From assembly GCA_016204125.1 (NCBI GenBank), contig JACQLI010000027.1, forward strand, positions 1 to 13,321: a DNA stretch of 13,321 bases. Direction: 5' to 3'. The stretch's first letter is position 1, and every line of letters starts with the position of its first letter. The translations under genes and the position numbers were made by a program. The notes below the pieces were generated by a model. It saw nothing but the letters and a program-made list of their open reading frames with translations. It had not been told where the DNA came from and made no database searches. Source of the stretch: Candidatus Omnitrophota bacterium (GTDB lineage Bacteria > Omnitrophota > Omnitrophia > Omnitrophales > JACQLI01). Below are positions 1 to 7,517 of the stretch, piece after piece.

Positions 1-380
1 CCATTTAGAATCTGCCATGCTATAGGAGCCGCTCCTCTGTATTTGGGCAAAAGAGAGGGATGGATATTCCAAGGTGCAATTTTAGGGATTTCAAGCCAAG
101 AAGAAGGAATCAACTTGCCGTAGGAAGCTACGATAAAAAGATCGGGCTCAAGCGCAACGATATTTTCTTTAATCTCGGGGTCTTTAAGCGATTCAGGATC
201 AAACGTTAACACGCCTGCCTTTTTAGCACACTCCTTCAGGGGATTTGCTTGAAGGTGGAGGCCTCTACCCTTCGGGCGATCAGGGGTGGTGACTACGGCA
301 ACCAACTGATGAGCAGATTTCAAACAGAATTCGAAAGGCAGTACCGAAAAATCTGAAGAGCCAAAGAAAACGATCTTCAA
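1..380 (-). CDS. fmt: Methionyl-tRNA formyltransferase, N-terminal part (3' end beyond the window)
   Basis: Transfers a formyl group from 10-formyltetrahydrofolate to Met-tRNAfMet in the cytoplasm, preparing the initiator tRNA. About 126 codons are visible, and the rest lies beyond the left edge. The translation begins MKIVFFGSSDFS, the usual Fmt N-terminus, and near the edge carries HPSLLPKYRGAAPI, the family signature; the N-x-H just before it (NIH) matches the catalytic Asn/His pair. The chosen start is TTG at 380, because it places the conserved K-I-V-F-F-G directly after the initiator. A second in-frame TTG at 392 would add four residues and has an AGG at 401-399 about six bases upstream, so the exact start is uncertain. 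It lies 7-19 nt after def; the two enzymes act in the same formyl-methionine cycle and are commonly adjacent. Family assignment is very secure. Confidence 0.95.
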   Translation of the reverse strand, partial: MKIVFFGSSDFSVLPFEFCLKSAHQLVAVVTTPDRPKGRGLHLQANPLKECAKKAGVLTFDPESLKDPEIKENIVALEPDLFIVASYGKLIPSSWLEIPKIAPWNIHPSLLPKYRGAAPIAWQILN

Positions 381-399
381 GGGAGAGCCCAAGAATGAC

Positions 400-888
400 C
401 TAAAGTCGTTGATAGGAAGCTAGAAGTTCCTGTCGTTTATCGAAATCAACCCGATCAATTAAAAGCACCCCGTTAAGGTGGTCAATTTCGTGTTGAATGA
501 TTCGCGCAAAAAAGTCTTTAACCTCTATCTCTAATGGCTTGCCTTCGCGGTCAAGGGCACGAAAACGAACAACCTTGGCTCGGGGGATTTCTCCAGAGAT
601 CCCAGGCAAACTCAAGCACCCTTCCAGTCCCATTTCCCTGCCTCGAGCCTCTAGAATCTCAGGGTTTATAAAGACATACTCCTCCCCTTGCGTCATCGTC
701 GGAGAAGCGACCAAAATTCGTTTAGAGATCCCAACCTGAGGGGCTGCGAGACCCACTCCGTCTGCTGTATACATGGTCTTGATCATATCGTCAAAAAGCC
801 TTTGTTCCTCTGTACCAAATCGGGACACAGGTTCAGCCTTTTTCTGTAAGATAGGGTCGGGGTAGGTTCTGATTTTTAGAATAGTCAT
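400..888 (-). CDS. def: Peptide deformylase
   Basis: Metalloenzyme that removes the N-formyl group from nascent proteins at the ribosome exit. The 162-residue protein has all three class motifs: GVGLAAPQVG at 44-53, EGCLSLP at 89-95 with metal ligand Cys91, and HEIDH at 133-137, which supplies two His ligands and the catalytic Glu. Its length is normal for a bacterial type 1 enzyme. The start at ATG 888 gives the standard MTILKIRTYPDPIL opening. No Shine-Dalgarno sequence is seen in the 20 nt upstream; instead a TGATATAAT extended -10 promoter sits there, suggesting a nearly leaderless transcript. It follows priA after 38 nt and precedes fmt, a common bacterial order. The function is secure. 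Confidence 0.97.
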   Translation of the reverse strand: MTILKIRTYPDPILQKKAEPVSRFGTEEQRLFDDMIKTMYTADGVGLAAPQVGISKRILVASPTMTQGEEYVFINPEILEARGREMGLEGCLSLPGISGEIPRAKVVRFRALDREGKPLEIEVKDFFARIIQHEIDHLNGVLLIDRVDFDKRQELLASYQRL

Positions 889-897
889 AGCAAATAA

Positions 898-906
898 ATT
901 ATATCA
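898..906 (-). promoter_or_regulatory. Extended -10 promoter for def-fmt
   Basis: On the minus strand the 38-nt priA-def gap holds TGATATAAT: a perfect TATAAT (903-898) preceded by the TG-n extended -10 element. No good -35 hexamer is seen at the usual spacing, which an extended -10 can tolerate. The expected transcription start is about position 891-888, zero to three bases before the def ATG, so the mRNA would be leaderless or nearly so. This fits the absence of a ribosome binding site. It would let def-fmt be expressed independently of the long upstream operon. This is a sequence match only. Confidence 0.55.
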
Positions 907-926
907 CGTACGACAAAAGATAAACC

Positions 927-2975
927 TCAGAGAATATTGAGGGGGTTCACATCGATTTGAAACATGACTCCCGAACGTCTCTTGAGACCTTTTATCATTT
1001 CCCGTATGAGGCCTTGAGCGCTGGTTAACTCGCGGGCCTTGATCAAAACATGCCAGCGATAATGTCCCCGAAGTTTGTAGAAAGGAAGCGGCGCTGGCCC
1101 TATCAATTCCAGAGAATCTTCTTTGCGAAGATGCTTTTTTAAAGAATCCCGCATTTCCCTAGCAAAGAGATATGCCTTCTTTTCGTCCCGCGAACGAACA
1201 AGGATATTGATAAGGTTTTGGGTTGGGGGGTAATGATGCTCCGCGCGCTTCTGGATTTCCGCATGATAAAATCGCCAGTAATCATGGTCCTTGGCGCATT
1301 CAACGCTAGGATGGTCGGGCGAGTAGGTTTGAATGATGACTCTTCCTGTCTTTTCCCCCCGCCCCGCTCTCCCTGCAACCTGGGTAAGAAGCTGGAAGGT
1401 TCTCTCCTCTGAACGAAAATCTGGCAACATTAGCCCCACATCTGCAAGGATGACTCCTACAAGAGTCACGTGTGGAAAATCAAACCCCTTAGCAATCATT
1501 TGCGTTCCAACCAGGATATCGATTTTTTTGTCTCGAAAATCCTGAATGATTCGCTCATGACTCCCCTTTCGACGAATCGAGTCCGTATCAACTCTGGCTA
1601 CGCGGGCGTGGGGAAATACACGAGCAAGCTCACTCTCAACCTTCTCAGTACCAAAGCCTGAGAAACGGAGCAAGGGCTTGGAACATTTTCTACAGACATC
1701 TGGAACGGGGCATTTGAAGTTGCAGTAGTGGCAAAGAAGAACATCCTCTTCTTGGTGAAAAGTAAGAGAGACTTCACAGGATCCACAGGTAACAACCTGC
1801 CCGCAGGCAGGACAGTGAATTTGGGTTGAAAATCCCCTTCGATTCAAGAGAAGGATCGTTCCTTCTCTGTCTCTCAAGTTTGCTTCAATTTCTCTAAGAA
1901 GAAGCCTGGAAAGAATAACCGAACGTTTCTGAATGTCTCCTTCGTTTTTCAGATCAACTAGGGTGATCTGCGGCATTTGTTTGTTCTCAACCCGCTTCGT
2001 AAGATCCACTCGCTTAAAAATTCCCTTCTCAGCCAGATAAGTCGCTTCAAGTGAGGGTGTTGCGCTCCCCAAAATCAAAAGCGCTTTTTCCTCTTTCGCC
2101 ACCCATAGCGCTACATCACGCGCATGATAACGGGGTGCATTGTCCTGCTTGTATGAGCCTTCGTGTTCTTCGTCGATCAAAATGAGTCCCAGATTCGGCA
2201 TGGGAGCGAAAACGGCCGACCGAGGGCCTAGTAGAACTCTCTTTGTGCCTGCTTCGATTCTCTTCCAGGCAGAGAATCTCTCCCCGTCAGATAACTTACT
2301 ATGAAGGATCTCAAGCTGATCTCCGAAATGATGAAAGAAAAATCTTCGAATCTGCTCAGTCAAGGCGATCTCGGGGACAAGGACAATCGCCCCCTTCTCG
2401 CGTGCCAAGACTTCTTTAATGGCCCTAATATAAAGTTCCGTCTTGCCGCTTCCCGTCACACCGTAGAGAAGAATGGGGTGCGGATTCTTCGCTTCGAGTT
2501 CCCTCCGTATTACCTCATAGGCATTTTCTTGTTCCTCGTTGAGTATCAATTTCTCAGGGACGGGTGGCGCTGACAGGATGGGTGCTATTTCTTTTTCGCG
2601 ACACCTCTTTCCTTGCTTCACCCACTTTGGAACGGCCGTCTCAATCGCCTCTCCCCAGCTAGAAAAGTAATACTTAGAAATCCATTCTGTAAGGCGAAGC
2701 ATTCGTTCCGTAAGGACGGGCTTCTCGTCAATGACTTCTATCACCTTCTTAAGTTTTTGTTCAGGCGGTGTTTCTCTAAATGCGACCAGGAAGCCGACCA
2801 TTTCTCTGTTCCTGAATGGCACCCTTACCCGATCACCTACCTTAGCCTTTGAAACCTGATCGTCATCCAAAAGATAAGTAAAGGGGCCTTCGACGGGAAG
2901 CGGAACCGCGACCTCAACACAAACCCCATTCTGTTCCATTACAGCCACTGACGAACTCTCCTTTGCCTTACTCAT
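927..2975 (-). CDS. priA: Primosomal protein N' (PriA replication-restart helicase)
   Basis: PriA recognises stalled forks and D-loops, unwinds DNA 3'-to-5' and helps reload the replicative helicase. The 682-residue protein shows the N-terminal DNA-binding domain (about 15-110), Walker A GVTGSGKTE at 172-180, Walker B DEEH at 268-271, motif GSATPS at 303-308, and motif VI region QVAGRAGRG at 532-540. Between the helicase lobes lie paired cysteines that bind two zinc ions: 388/391, 397/400, 415/418 and 428/431; Cys422 is an additional cysteine. Length is near the family norm (E. coli about 730). ATG 2975 overlaps the upstream uracil-DNA glycosylase stop as ATGA. Met13 is an alternative start, since family similarity begins around VEVAVPLP, but the coupled ATG with GGAAA ahead is preferred. 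Confidence 0.97.
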   Translation of the reverse strand: MSKAKESSSVAVMEQNGVCVEVAVPLPVEGPFTYLLDDDQVSKAKVGDRVRVPFRNREMVGFLVAFRETPPEQKLKKVIEVIDEKPVLTERMLRLTEWISKYYFSSWGEAIETAVPKWVKQGKRCREKEIAPILSAPPVPEKLILNEEQENAYEVIRRELEAKNPHPILLYGVTGSGKTELYIRAIKEVLAREKGAIVLVPEIALTEQIRRFFFHHFGDQLEILHSKLSDGERFSAWKRIEAGTKRVLLGPRSAVFAPMPNLGLILIDEEHEGSYKQDNAPRYHARDVALWVAKEEKALLILGSATPSLEATYLAEKGIFKRVDLTKRVENKQMPQITLVDLKNEGDIQKRSVILSRLLLREIEANLRDREGTILLLNRRGFSTQIHCPACGQVVTCGSCEVSLTFHQEEDVLLCHYCNFKCPVPDVCRKCSKPLLRFSGFGTEKVESELARVFPHARVARVDTDSIRRKGSHERIIQDFRDKKIDILVGTQMIAKGFDFPHVTLVGVILADVGLMLPDFRSEERTFQLLTQVAGRAGRGEKTGRVIIQTYSPDHPSVECAKDHDYWRFYHAEIQKRAEHHYPPTQNLINILVRSRDEKKAYLFAREMRDSLKKHLRKEDSLELIGPAPLPFYKLRGHYRWHVLIKARELTSAQGLIREMIKGLKRRSGVMFQIDVNPLNIL

Positions 2976-3643
2976 TTCTTTTCCAACAGCGCTTTGACTT
3001 TCTTTAAATCTTCCCAGGCTTTTCGCTTTTCCTCAGGATTGCGCAAGAGATAGGCGGGGTGAAACGTGCAGATCAATGAAATCCCATGATAGTCATGCGT
3101 TTTTCCACGAAGGGATGAGATAGGAATATCGGTCTTAAGCAAGGTCTGGGCGGCAAACGCCCCCAACGCGCAAATCACTTTTGGCTGGATCAAAGCAAGC
3201 TGTGCTGTCAAATAGGGCTCACAATTTTCGATTTCTTGCGGCTTGGGGCTTCTGTTCTGCGGGGGTCTGCACTTCAATACATTCGCTATGTAGACATCGT
3301 CTCTCCTGAACCCCATAGCCTCGATCATTTTGGTAAGAAGTTGGCCGGCCCGTCCTACAAAAGGAAGACCCTGACGATCTTCCTCACTCCCTGGGGCCTC
3401 CCCCACAAAAATAAGTTCGGCCTTTATATTTCCTGAGCCGAATACAACAGAATGTCGGTTACGGACAAGTTCGTCACACTTCGTGCATCGGAGCGCTTCT
3501 TTCCTCAATATGATAAGGCTTCCTTCACGATCATCCCTCGTTTGAGACGCCTTCTTGTGACTCAGCGGAATAAATATCTCTTCAACTCCATCTTCCCGAA
3601 GCGTCTCCAAAAAAAGCCTCGCGTGATACCTTGCGTCAGACAT
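2972..3643 (-). CDS. Uracil-DNA glycosylase, family 4 (iron-sulfur type)
   Basis: Removes uracil from DNA to start base-excision repair. The 223-residue protein has the family 4 motif GEAPG-x-x-ED at 81-89, followed by GLPFVGRAGQLL, and the late motif HPAYLLR at 195-201. Four cysteines, C53 and C56 (CTKC), C125 (LKCRPP) and C141, have the spacing of the [4Fe-4S] ligands in thermophile-type UDGa enzymes. The N-terminal ~45 residues before CTKC are charged and form an extension that is common in such homologues. Start ATG 3643 overlaps the upstream glycosyltransferase stop by 8 nt, with GGAG about 12 nt ahead. The 3' end overlaps priA by 4 nt, so repair and replication-restart genes are co-translated. 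Older annotations may name this family phage SPO1 DNA polymerase-related protein. Confidence 0.93.
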   Translation of the reverse strand: MSDARYHARLFLETLREDGVEEIFIPLSHKKASQTRDDREGSLIILRKEALRCTKCDELVRNRHSVVFGSGNIKAELIFVGEAPGSEEDRQGLPFVGRAGQLLTKMIEAMGFRRDDVYIANVLKCRPPQNRSPKPQEIENCEPYLTAQLALIQPKVICALGAFAAQTLLKTDIPISSLRGKTHDYHGISLICTFHPAYLLRNPEEKRKAWEDLKKVKALLEKK

Positions 3644-4775
3644 GAGATGTTGCTTTCTCCATTCTGCTCACCACAAAACGCGCTAAATTGAGTGCCGCTT
3701 CGGGTCTCGCAAGTTTTTGAATAATCCGACGTTTCTCTTCCAGCATCTCAGGATAATCTAGGATTCCTTTCAAAATAATTCGAATGTCACTTGGCTTTCC
3801 TAAGAAAAAGGCAGCGTTACACTCCTTCAAAAGATGAGCATTTCTTGCTTCTTGACCTGGGATGGGATGGAGAACGACTACGGGTACGCCCTTTGCAAGA
3901 CTTTCTGTTGCCGTAGCACCACCAGGCTTGGCAACCAAGAGGTCACTTGCTTCCATCAGTTCATCCATATTTGAAACGAAACCATAAAGCTTTAACTGAA
4001 AAGGAAAAACCTCCTTCGTCAAAAGATCATGCATCCTTTGATTCCGTCCACAGACTACCATCACTTGAATTTTATCTCCAAACTCCCTCAGAGATTGAAG
4101 GACTTCACTGGCTGGACCCAGACCAAAACTTCCACTGGTTACAAGAATCGTAAACTTATTCTCCCGAAGTCCTTCCTTCTTACGGAACTCCAACTTTTTA
4201 CCCTGAGGCCTAAACTTGAGCGATACAGGAATTCCGCCTGCCGTAATTTTCCCTGAAGGCACCCCGCGGCTTTCAAGATTCTTCTCCCCCTCTTCGCTCA
4301 TAACCCAGTAATGATCAGTCCCTGGATTCACCCAAAATGAGTGCGGCTCGTAATCGGTAATCACGGTGATGAGATAAGACGAAATCAACCCTTCTTCTTT
4401 GAATCCACCCAAGACCTCTGGAGGGAAGAAGTGGGTTGAGAGGATAACGTCTGGCTTCTCTTTGACAACTAAATGGATGAGTTCTTGACTTATCTGTCGA
4501 TTGAAATAGTGGCGTGAAGCCCTGACAACATTCCTGTACAGGGCCGGATTGTCCGAAAGTTCATAAGCGAGGCCCCAAAGTCCTGGCGTGTATTTAACAG
4601 AGTTGTAATAAAGATCTCGGTAGAGCTTTCCAAACCATGCCGGGGTTTTATCCAAGGAATCAAGAAGCAAAATATCTTTTGGCGGCAGGCCGCAGGCGAG
4701 CAAACCTTCATAAACAGCCTCAGCCACTTTCTGATGGCCATGGCCCGCTGAAGCGTGAAGAATGGCTATGCGCAT
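3636..4775 (-). CDS. MGDG synthase / UgtP-like glycosyltransferase (GT28-type)
   Basis: Predicted membrane-associated glycosyltransferase of the family containing plant monogalactosyldiacylglycerol synthase and Bacillus UgtP, which put hexose from a UDP-sugar onto diacylglycerol. The 379-residue protein starts MRIAILHASAGHGH, with the family GHGH at 11-14, followed by the MGDG-synthase N-terminal domain (VILSTHFFPPEVL near 110-122, TDYEPHSFWV near 140-149). The C-terminal nucleotide-sugar domain has TSGSFGLGP at 213-221 (normally more glycine-rich), KPGG at 283-286 and PIPGQEARNA at 304-313. No transmembrane helix is obvious, as expected for a peripheral enzyme. ATG 4775 lies inside the upstream fusion gene (10-nt overlap) without its own Shine-Dalgarno. 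The lipid acceptor and sugar donor cannot be read from sequence; its operon position suggests envelope glycolipid or LPS work. Confidence 0.85.
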   Translation of the reverse strand: MRIAILHASAGHGHQKVAEAVYEGLLACGLPPKDILLLDSLDKTPAWFGKLYRDLYYNSVKYTPGLWGLAYELSDNPALYRNVVRASRHYFNRQISQELIHLVVKEKPDVILSTHFFPPEVLGGFKEEGLISSYLITVITDYEPHSFWVNPGTDHYWVMSEEGEKNLESRGVPSGKITAGGIPVSLKFRPQGKKLEFRKKEGLRENKFTILVTSGSFGLGPASEVLQSLREFGDKIQVMVVCGRNQRMHDLLTKEVFPFQLKLYGFVSNMDELMEASDLLVAKPGGATATESLAKGVPVVVLHPIPGQEARNAHLLKECNAAFFLGKPSDIRIILKGILDYPEMLEEKRRIIQKLARPEAALNLARFVVSRMEKATSHV

Positions 4776-6127
4776 AACACGCGTTCAACCGCTTCTTGAA
4801 AATTATTAACGATCGCATCGGGCGCAAGCGCTCCTTTGCACATCGGTTCATCCTTTTGACCGTGACCCATTCGGACAAGAATGGTCCTCAAACCAAAGTT
4901 TTTACCTGCTTCGATATCGGTGACCTTGTCCCCGACAAAATACGTACGAGATCTATCAAATTTGAGACCGTTCTTAGAGGCTTCGAGAAAGAGTCCAGTT
5001 TGTGGCTTGCGGCATTTACAACCTGCCTTTTTTCCATGCAAACAAAAATAGGAAGCGTGCACCTGAATCCCTTTTTCTTGGAATGCGCCTAGCATCTTAT
5101 GGTGGATATCCCAAAGATCTTTTTCAGGATAAACGTTGTCACCCACCCCCGCTTGGTTTGAAATCAAAATGATTTGATAACCGGCCGTGGTCAAACGCTT
5201 TAATCCCTCCAAAACCCCTTCGTGAAATCGAAACTCTTCCCAGCTTTTCACATAATCATCAATCGGATCTACGTTAATGACACCATCTCGGTCGATGAAG
5301 ACGACCCGAGATTGCTTCATCTCCCAGTACTTCGCATAGGAGAAGAATTGGTAAAGGCCATGAAAACTTGACATCACAAGCCCCATGACACCATCCTTCC
5401 AACCCTTTTTCAGGAAATAGTTTTTCAGAAATCTGTCCGCGGTTTTTCTAAGAGCGTTAGCTAGCGTAACCTTACGTTTATCAAGAAGCCACTTCTCAGC
5501 TTCGAGCGTTGTTTCCCGATTGAATTTGTTGATGAATTCTCCCAAATTGTTGCAGGAATAATGGAGGATGTCGCCATTCAGTTCGACAATCTTTCCTTCA
5601 TACAACGCACGCGGATGGACTCGAGCCTCTTCGTAGCGAAATCTCCCTTTGCGAAACATTCTCGCTTTGCGCGCAGGATAATACCCCGCCCCACGAACCT
5701 GGCGTTCACCAATGTAGGTAAGAATAGGGATAGCGAATCCGACTACACTTTCATCCTGAGAATGACGGGAAAGAGCCTCTCCGATCTCCTTTGCTAATTC
5801 GGGCGTCACTCGTTCGTCTGCGTCCAGACTTAGAATCCACGGCTGTGTTGCCTGCTCAAACCCAAAGTTTCTCTGCCTCCCTTCAATGTCCATGGCGCGT
5901 TTAAAAACCTTCGCACCAAGCTGACGACAAAGTTCAGAGGTTCGGTCTTGACTTTCGTCATCAATAACCACAACTTCACGAGCCCAGGCAACGCTTCGAA
6001 TACACTCTTCGATGCGCTTTTCTTCGTTCTTAGCAATAATTACAACTGCAACAGGGACACACCCCTCACCCTTCCCTCTCCCCTGAAGGGGAGAGGGTTG
6101 GGGTGAGGAGAAATTTTCAGTAGGCAT
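4766..6127 (-). CDS. Bifunctional fusion: WaaE-like GT2 glycosyltransferase plus GmhB-type heptose bisphosphatase
   Basis: Two enzymes in one 453-residue chain. Residues 25-270 form a GT2 glycosyltransferase of the WaaE/KdtX LPS-core type: AKNE at 32-35, DDES at 56-59, LDADER at 101-106, and a basic C-terminal part with a weakly hydrophobic stretch near 246-265. Residues 274-453 form a HAD phosphatase like GmhB, which dephosphorylates D-glycero-manno-heptose-1,7-bisphosphate at position 7: DRDGVI at 279-284 (nucleophile Asp279, acid/base Asp281), SNQ at 323-325, GDKVTD at 399-404, and zinc ligands C362, H364, C370 and C372. HisB-N phosphatases share this fold, but the LPS context favours GmhB. 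Residues 7-22 are encoded by an inverted repeat. ATG 6127 overlaps the upstream gene by 11 nt, has no Shine-Dalgarno, and no later ATG, GTG or TTG precedes AKNE, so this start seems required. Confidence 0.9.
   Translation of the reverse strand: MPTENFSSPQPSPLQGRGKGEGCVPVAVVIIAKNEEKRIEECIRSVAWAREVVVIDDESQDRTSELCRQLGAKVFKRAMDIEGRQRNFGFEQATQPWILSLDADERVTPELAKEIGEALSRHSQDESVVGFAIPILTYIGERQVRGAGYYPARKARMFRKGRFRYEEARVHPRALYEGKIVELNGDILHYSCNNLGEFINKFNRETTLEAEKWLLDKRKVTLANALRKTADRFLKNYFLKKGWKDGVMGLVMSSFHGLYQFFSYAKYWEMKQSRVVFIDRDGVINVDPIDDYVKSWEEFRFHEGVLEGLKRLTTAGYQIILISNQAGVGDNVYPEKDLWDIHHKMLGAFQEKGIQVHASYFCLHGKKAGCKCRKPQTGLFLEASKNGLKFDRSRTYFVGDKVTDIEAGKNFGLRTILVRMGHGQKDEPMCKGALAPDAIVNNFQEAVERVLCA
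6064..6108. repeat. 45-nt inverted repeat translated within the GT2-GmhB N-terminus
   Basis: Arms CCTCACCC (6064-6071) and CCCTCTCCCC (6074-6083) pair with GGGGAGAGGG (6088-6097) and GGGTGAGG (6101-6108) around a four-base TGAA loop, giving 18 base pairs with one 2x3 internal loop. On the minus strand it encodes residues 7-22 (SSPQPSPLQGRGKGEG). Ser/Pro/Gln/Gly/Arg peptides of this type recur in database proteins as translations of CTCACCC...CTCTCCCC dispersed palindromes, so this looks like a copy of such an element inserted in frame. There is no T-tract on either side, so it is not a classic intrinsic terminator. No second copy was seen in this window. Confidence 0.8.
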
Positions 6128-7517
6128 TTTTGAAAGCGAAAAGAGTCATAAAAAGAATTTCAAGGTCAAATAAAAGTGACCAATTTTCTGCGTAATAGAG
6201 GTCATATTTGATACGCTCTTGTAATGACGTATTCCCTCTTAATCCGTTAACTTGTGCCCATCCCGTAATTCCTGATTTGATCTTATGCCTGGTCATATAA
6301 CGTGGAATCTCGCTTCGAAACTGATCAACAAAATGGGGTCTCTCGGGCCGTGGCCCCACAACGCTCATATCACCCTTTAAAACATTCCAAAATTGAGGGA
6401 GCTCGTCGATATTGAATCTTCGAAGAAACCTACCGAAGGGCGTACATCTGTCATCGCCTTGCTTGGCCCAAACAGGACCTGTTTTAGCCTCCGCATCGGG
6501 GCGCATGGTTCTGAACTTGTATAACATAAACGTCCTCCCGTCTTGTCCTGTTCGTTCCTGACGGTAAAAAATCGACCCCCCGTCTGTAATCTTAATGCCA
6601 ATCACTGCAATCAACCATACGGGAAACGTGATCATAATGAGAGAGGTCGAGACGACTAAATCGAAAATTCGTTTAACCACACGATTCCAAAGATCATCCA
6701 GAGGAAGGGTGCGGAGGCCAAGTAGAGGAACCGACGCGATATACTCTACGTCAAGATTACTGGTAACGATTCCATAGAGATCGGCAGCCACTTTAAATGA
6801 AACTAGCCCATCTTCACATTTAAGGAGCAGCTCGGCAATCTTTTCTTTAGGGAGATCTGGGTCAGCCACAACAACTTCGTCGGGTTGCATCTTCTCGACT
6901 ATTCGATCGCACTCTTCAAGTGTTCCGATTACAGGTGCTCCCGCTACATGCTTTCCGATCATGGACTTGTCTTCTACGAGCACCCCTTCTACTTGATGTC
7001 CAAAATGAGGATTGTCTTTGGCCCATTCAATCAGACTGCGTGCATTACGATTGGACCCAACGATAAGTACGCGGTGAATATCTTTGTTTCTGCTCTTTAG
7101 CAGGTACATCCACTGTATCAAGAGGTATCGAAAGAGACTGACGGCGATGCATGCAAAGAACCACAAGAAGACAAAAAAGAGCCGTGAATATGAAAACTCA
7201 CGATAGAAAAATGTGAGAGCCATGAGGAGAAGAGTCCCCAAGCTTACTCCTTTTAGAACCGTAAAAATCTCCTCGACCCTTCGAATATGTCGTTCTAATC
7301 GGTAGAGGCCATAAGAACGAAACACCCAGAGGAAGACAGGGATAATGACGAGAAGAGCCCTTAGATACTCAATTAAAGGAGGAATGCCCCGATGAGCAGG
7401 TAAAATCTGCTCAGAAAACCTAAACCAGAAGGCGATGAGAAAGCTCAGAAGAAGTGCCGAGACATCCCCTCCCGTAACAAGCAAGATCTGAAAGCGACGT
7501 TTTTTAGCTGAGAGCAT
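6117..7517 (-). CDS. Polyprenyl-phosphate sugar phosphotransferase (WbaP/WcaJ family)
   Basis: Initiates surface polysaccharide synthesis by moving a sugar-1-phosphate from a nucleotide sugar onto undecaprenyl phosphate at the inner membrane. The 466-residue protein has the long architecture: four hydrophobic N-terminal helices (about 11-32, 50-68, 90-105, 112-138), a Rossmann-like cytoplasmic domain starting RVLIVGSNRNAR at 149-160, a membrane segment at about 285-309, and the catalytic C-terminal domain. Catalytic-domain motifs include KFRTM at 334-338, DELPQ at 371-375, VGPRPE at 387-392 and GITGWAQVNG at 416-425. Full length and intact. The start at ATG 7517 overlaps the upstream GT4 gene by 14 nt and has no strong ribosome site, so coupling is likely. 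The sugar (glucose, galactose or another) cannot be decided from these motifs. Confidence 0.95.
   Translation of the reverse strand: MLSAKKRRFQILLVTGGDVSALLLSFLIAFWFRFSEQILPAHRGIPPLIEYLRALLVIIPVFLWVFRSYGLYRLERHIRRVEEIFTVLKGVSLGTLLLMALTFFYREFSYSRLFFVFLWFFACIAVSLFRYLLIQWMYLLKSRNKDIHRVLIVGSNRNARSLIEWAKDNPHFGHQVEGVLVEDKSMIGKHVAGAPVIGTLEECDRIVEKMQPDEVVVADPDLPKEKIAELLLKCEDGLVSFKVAADLYGIVTSNLDVEYIASVPLLGLRTLPLDDLWNRVVKRIFDLVVSTSLIMITFPVWLIAVIGIKITDGGSIFYRQERTGQDGRTFMLYKFRTMRPDAEAKTGPVWAKQGDDRCTPFGRFLRRFNIDELPQFWNVLKGDMSVVGPRPERPHFVDQFRSEIPRYMTRHKIKSGITGWAQVNGLRGNTSLQERIKYDLYYAENWSLLFDLEILFMTLFAFKNAY

Noticed and set aside
1351..1380. C-rich stretch resembling the palindromic repeat
   Set aside because: It encodes the conserved PriA GRAGRG helicase motif on the minus strand and has no matching second arm.
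6064..6108. Intrinsic terminator between the glycosylphosphotransferase and the fusion gene
   Set aside because: The stem is strong, but no T-tract follows on either strand and it lies inside the open reading frame.
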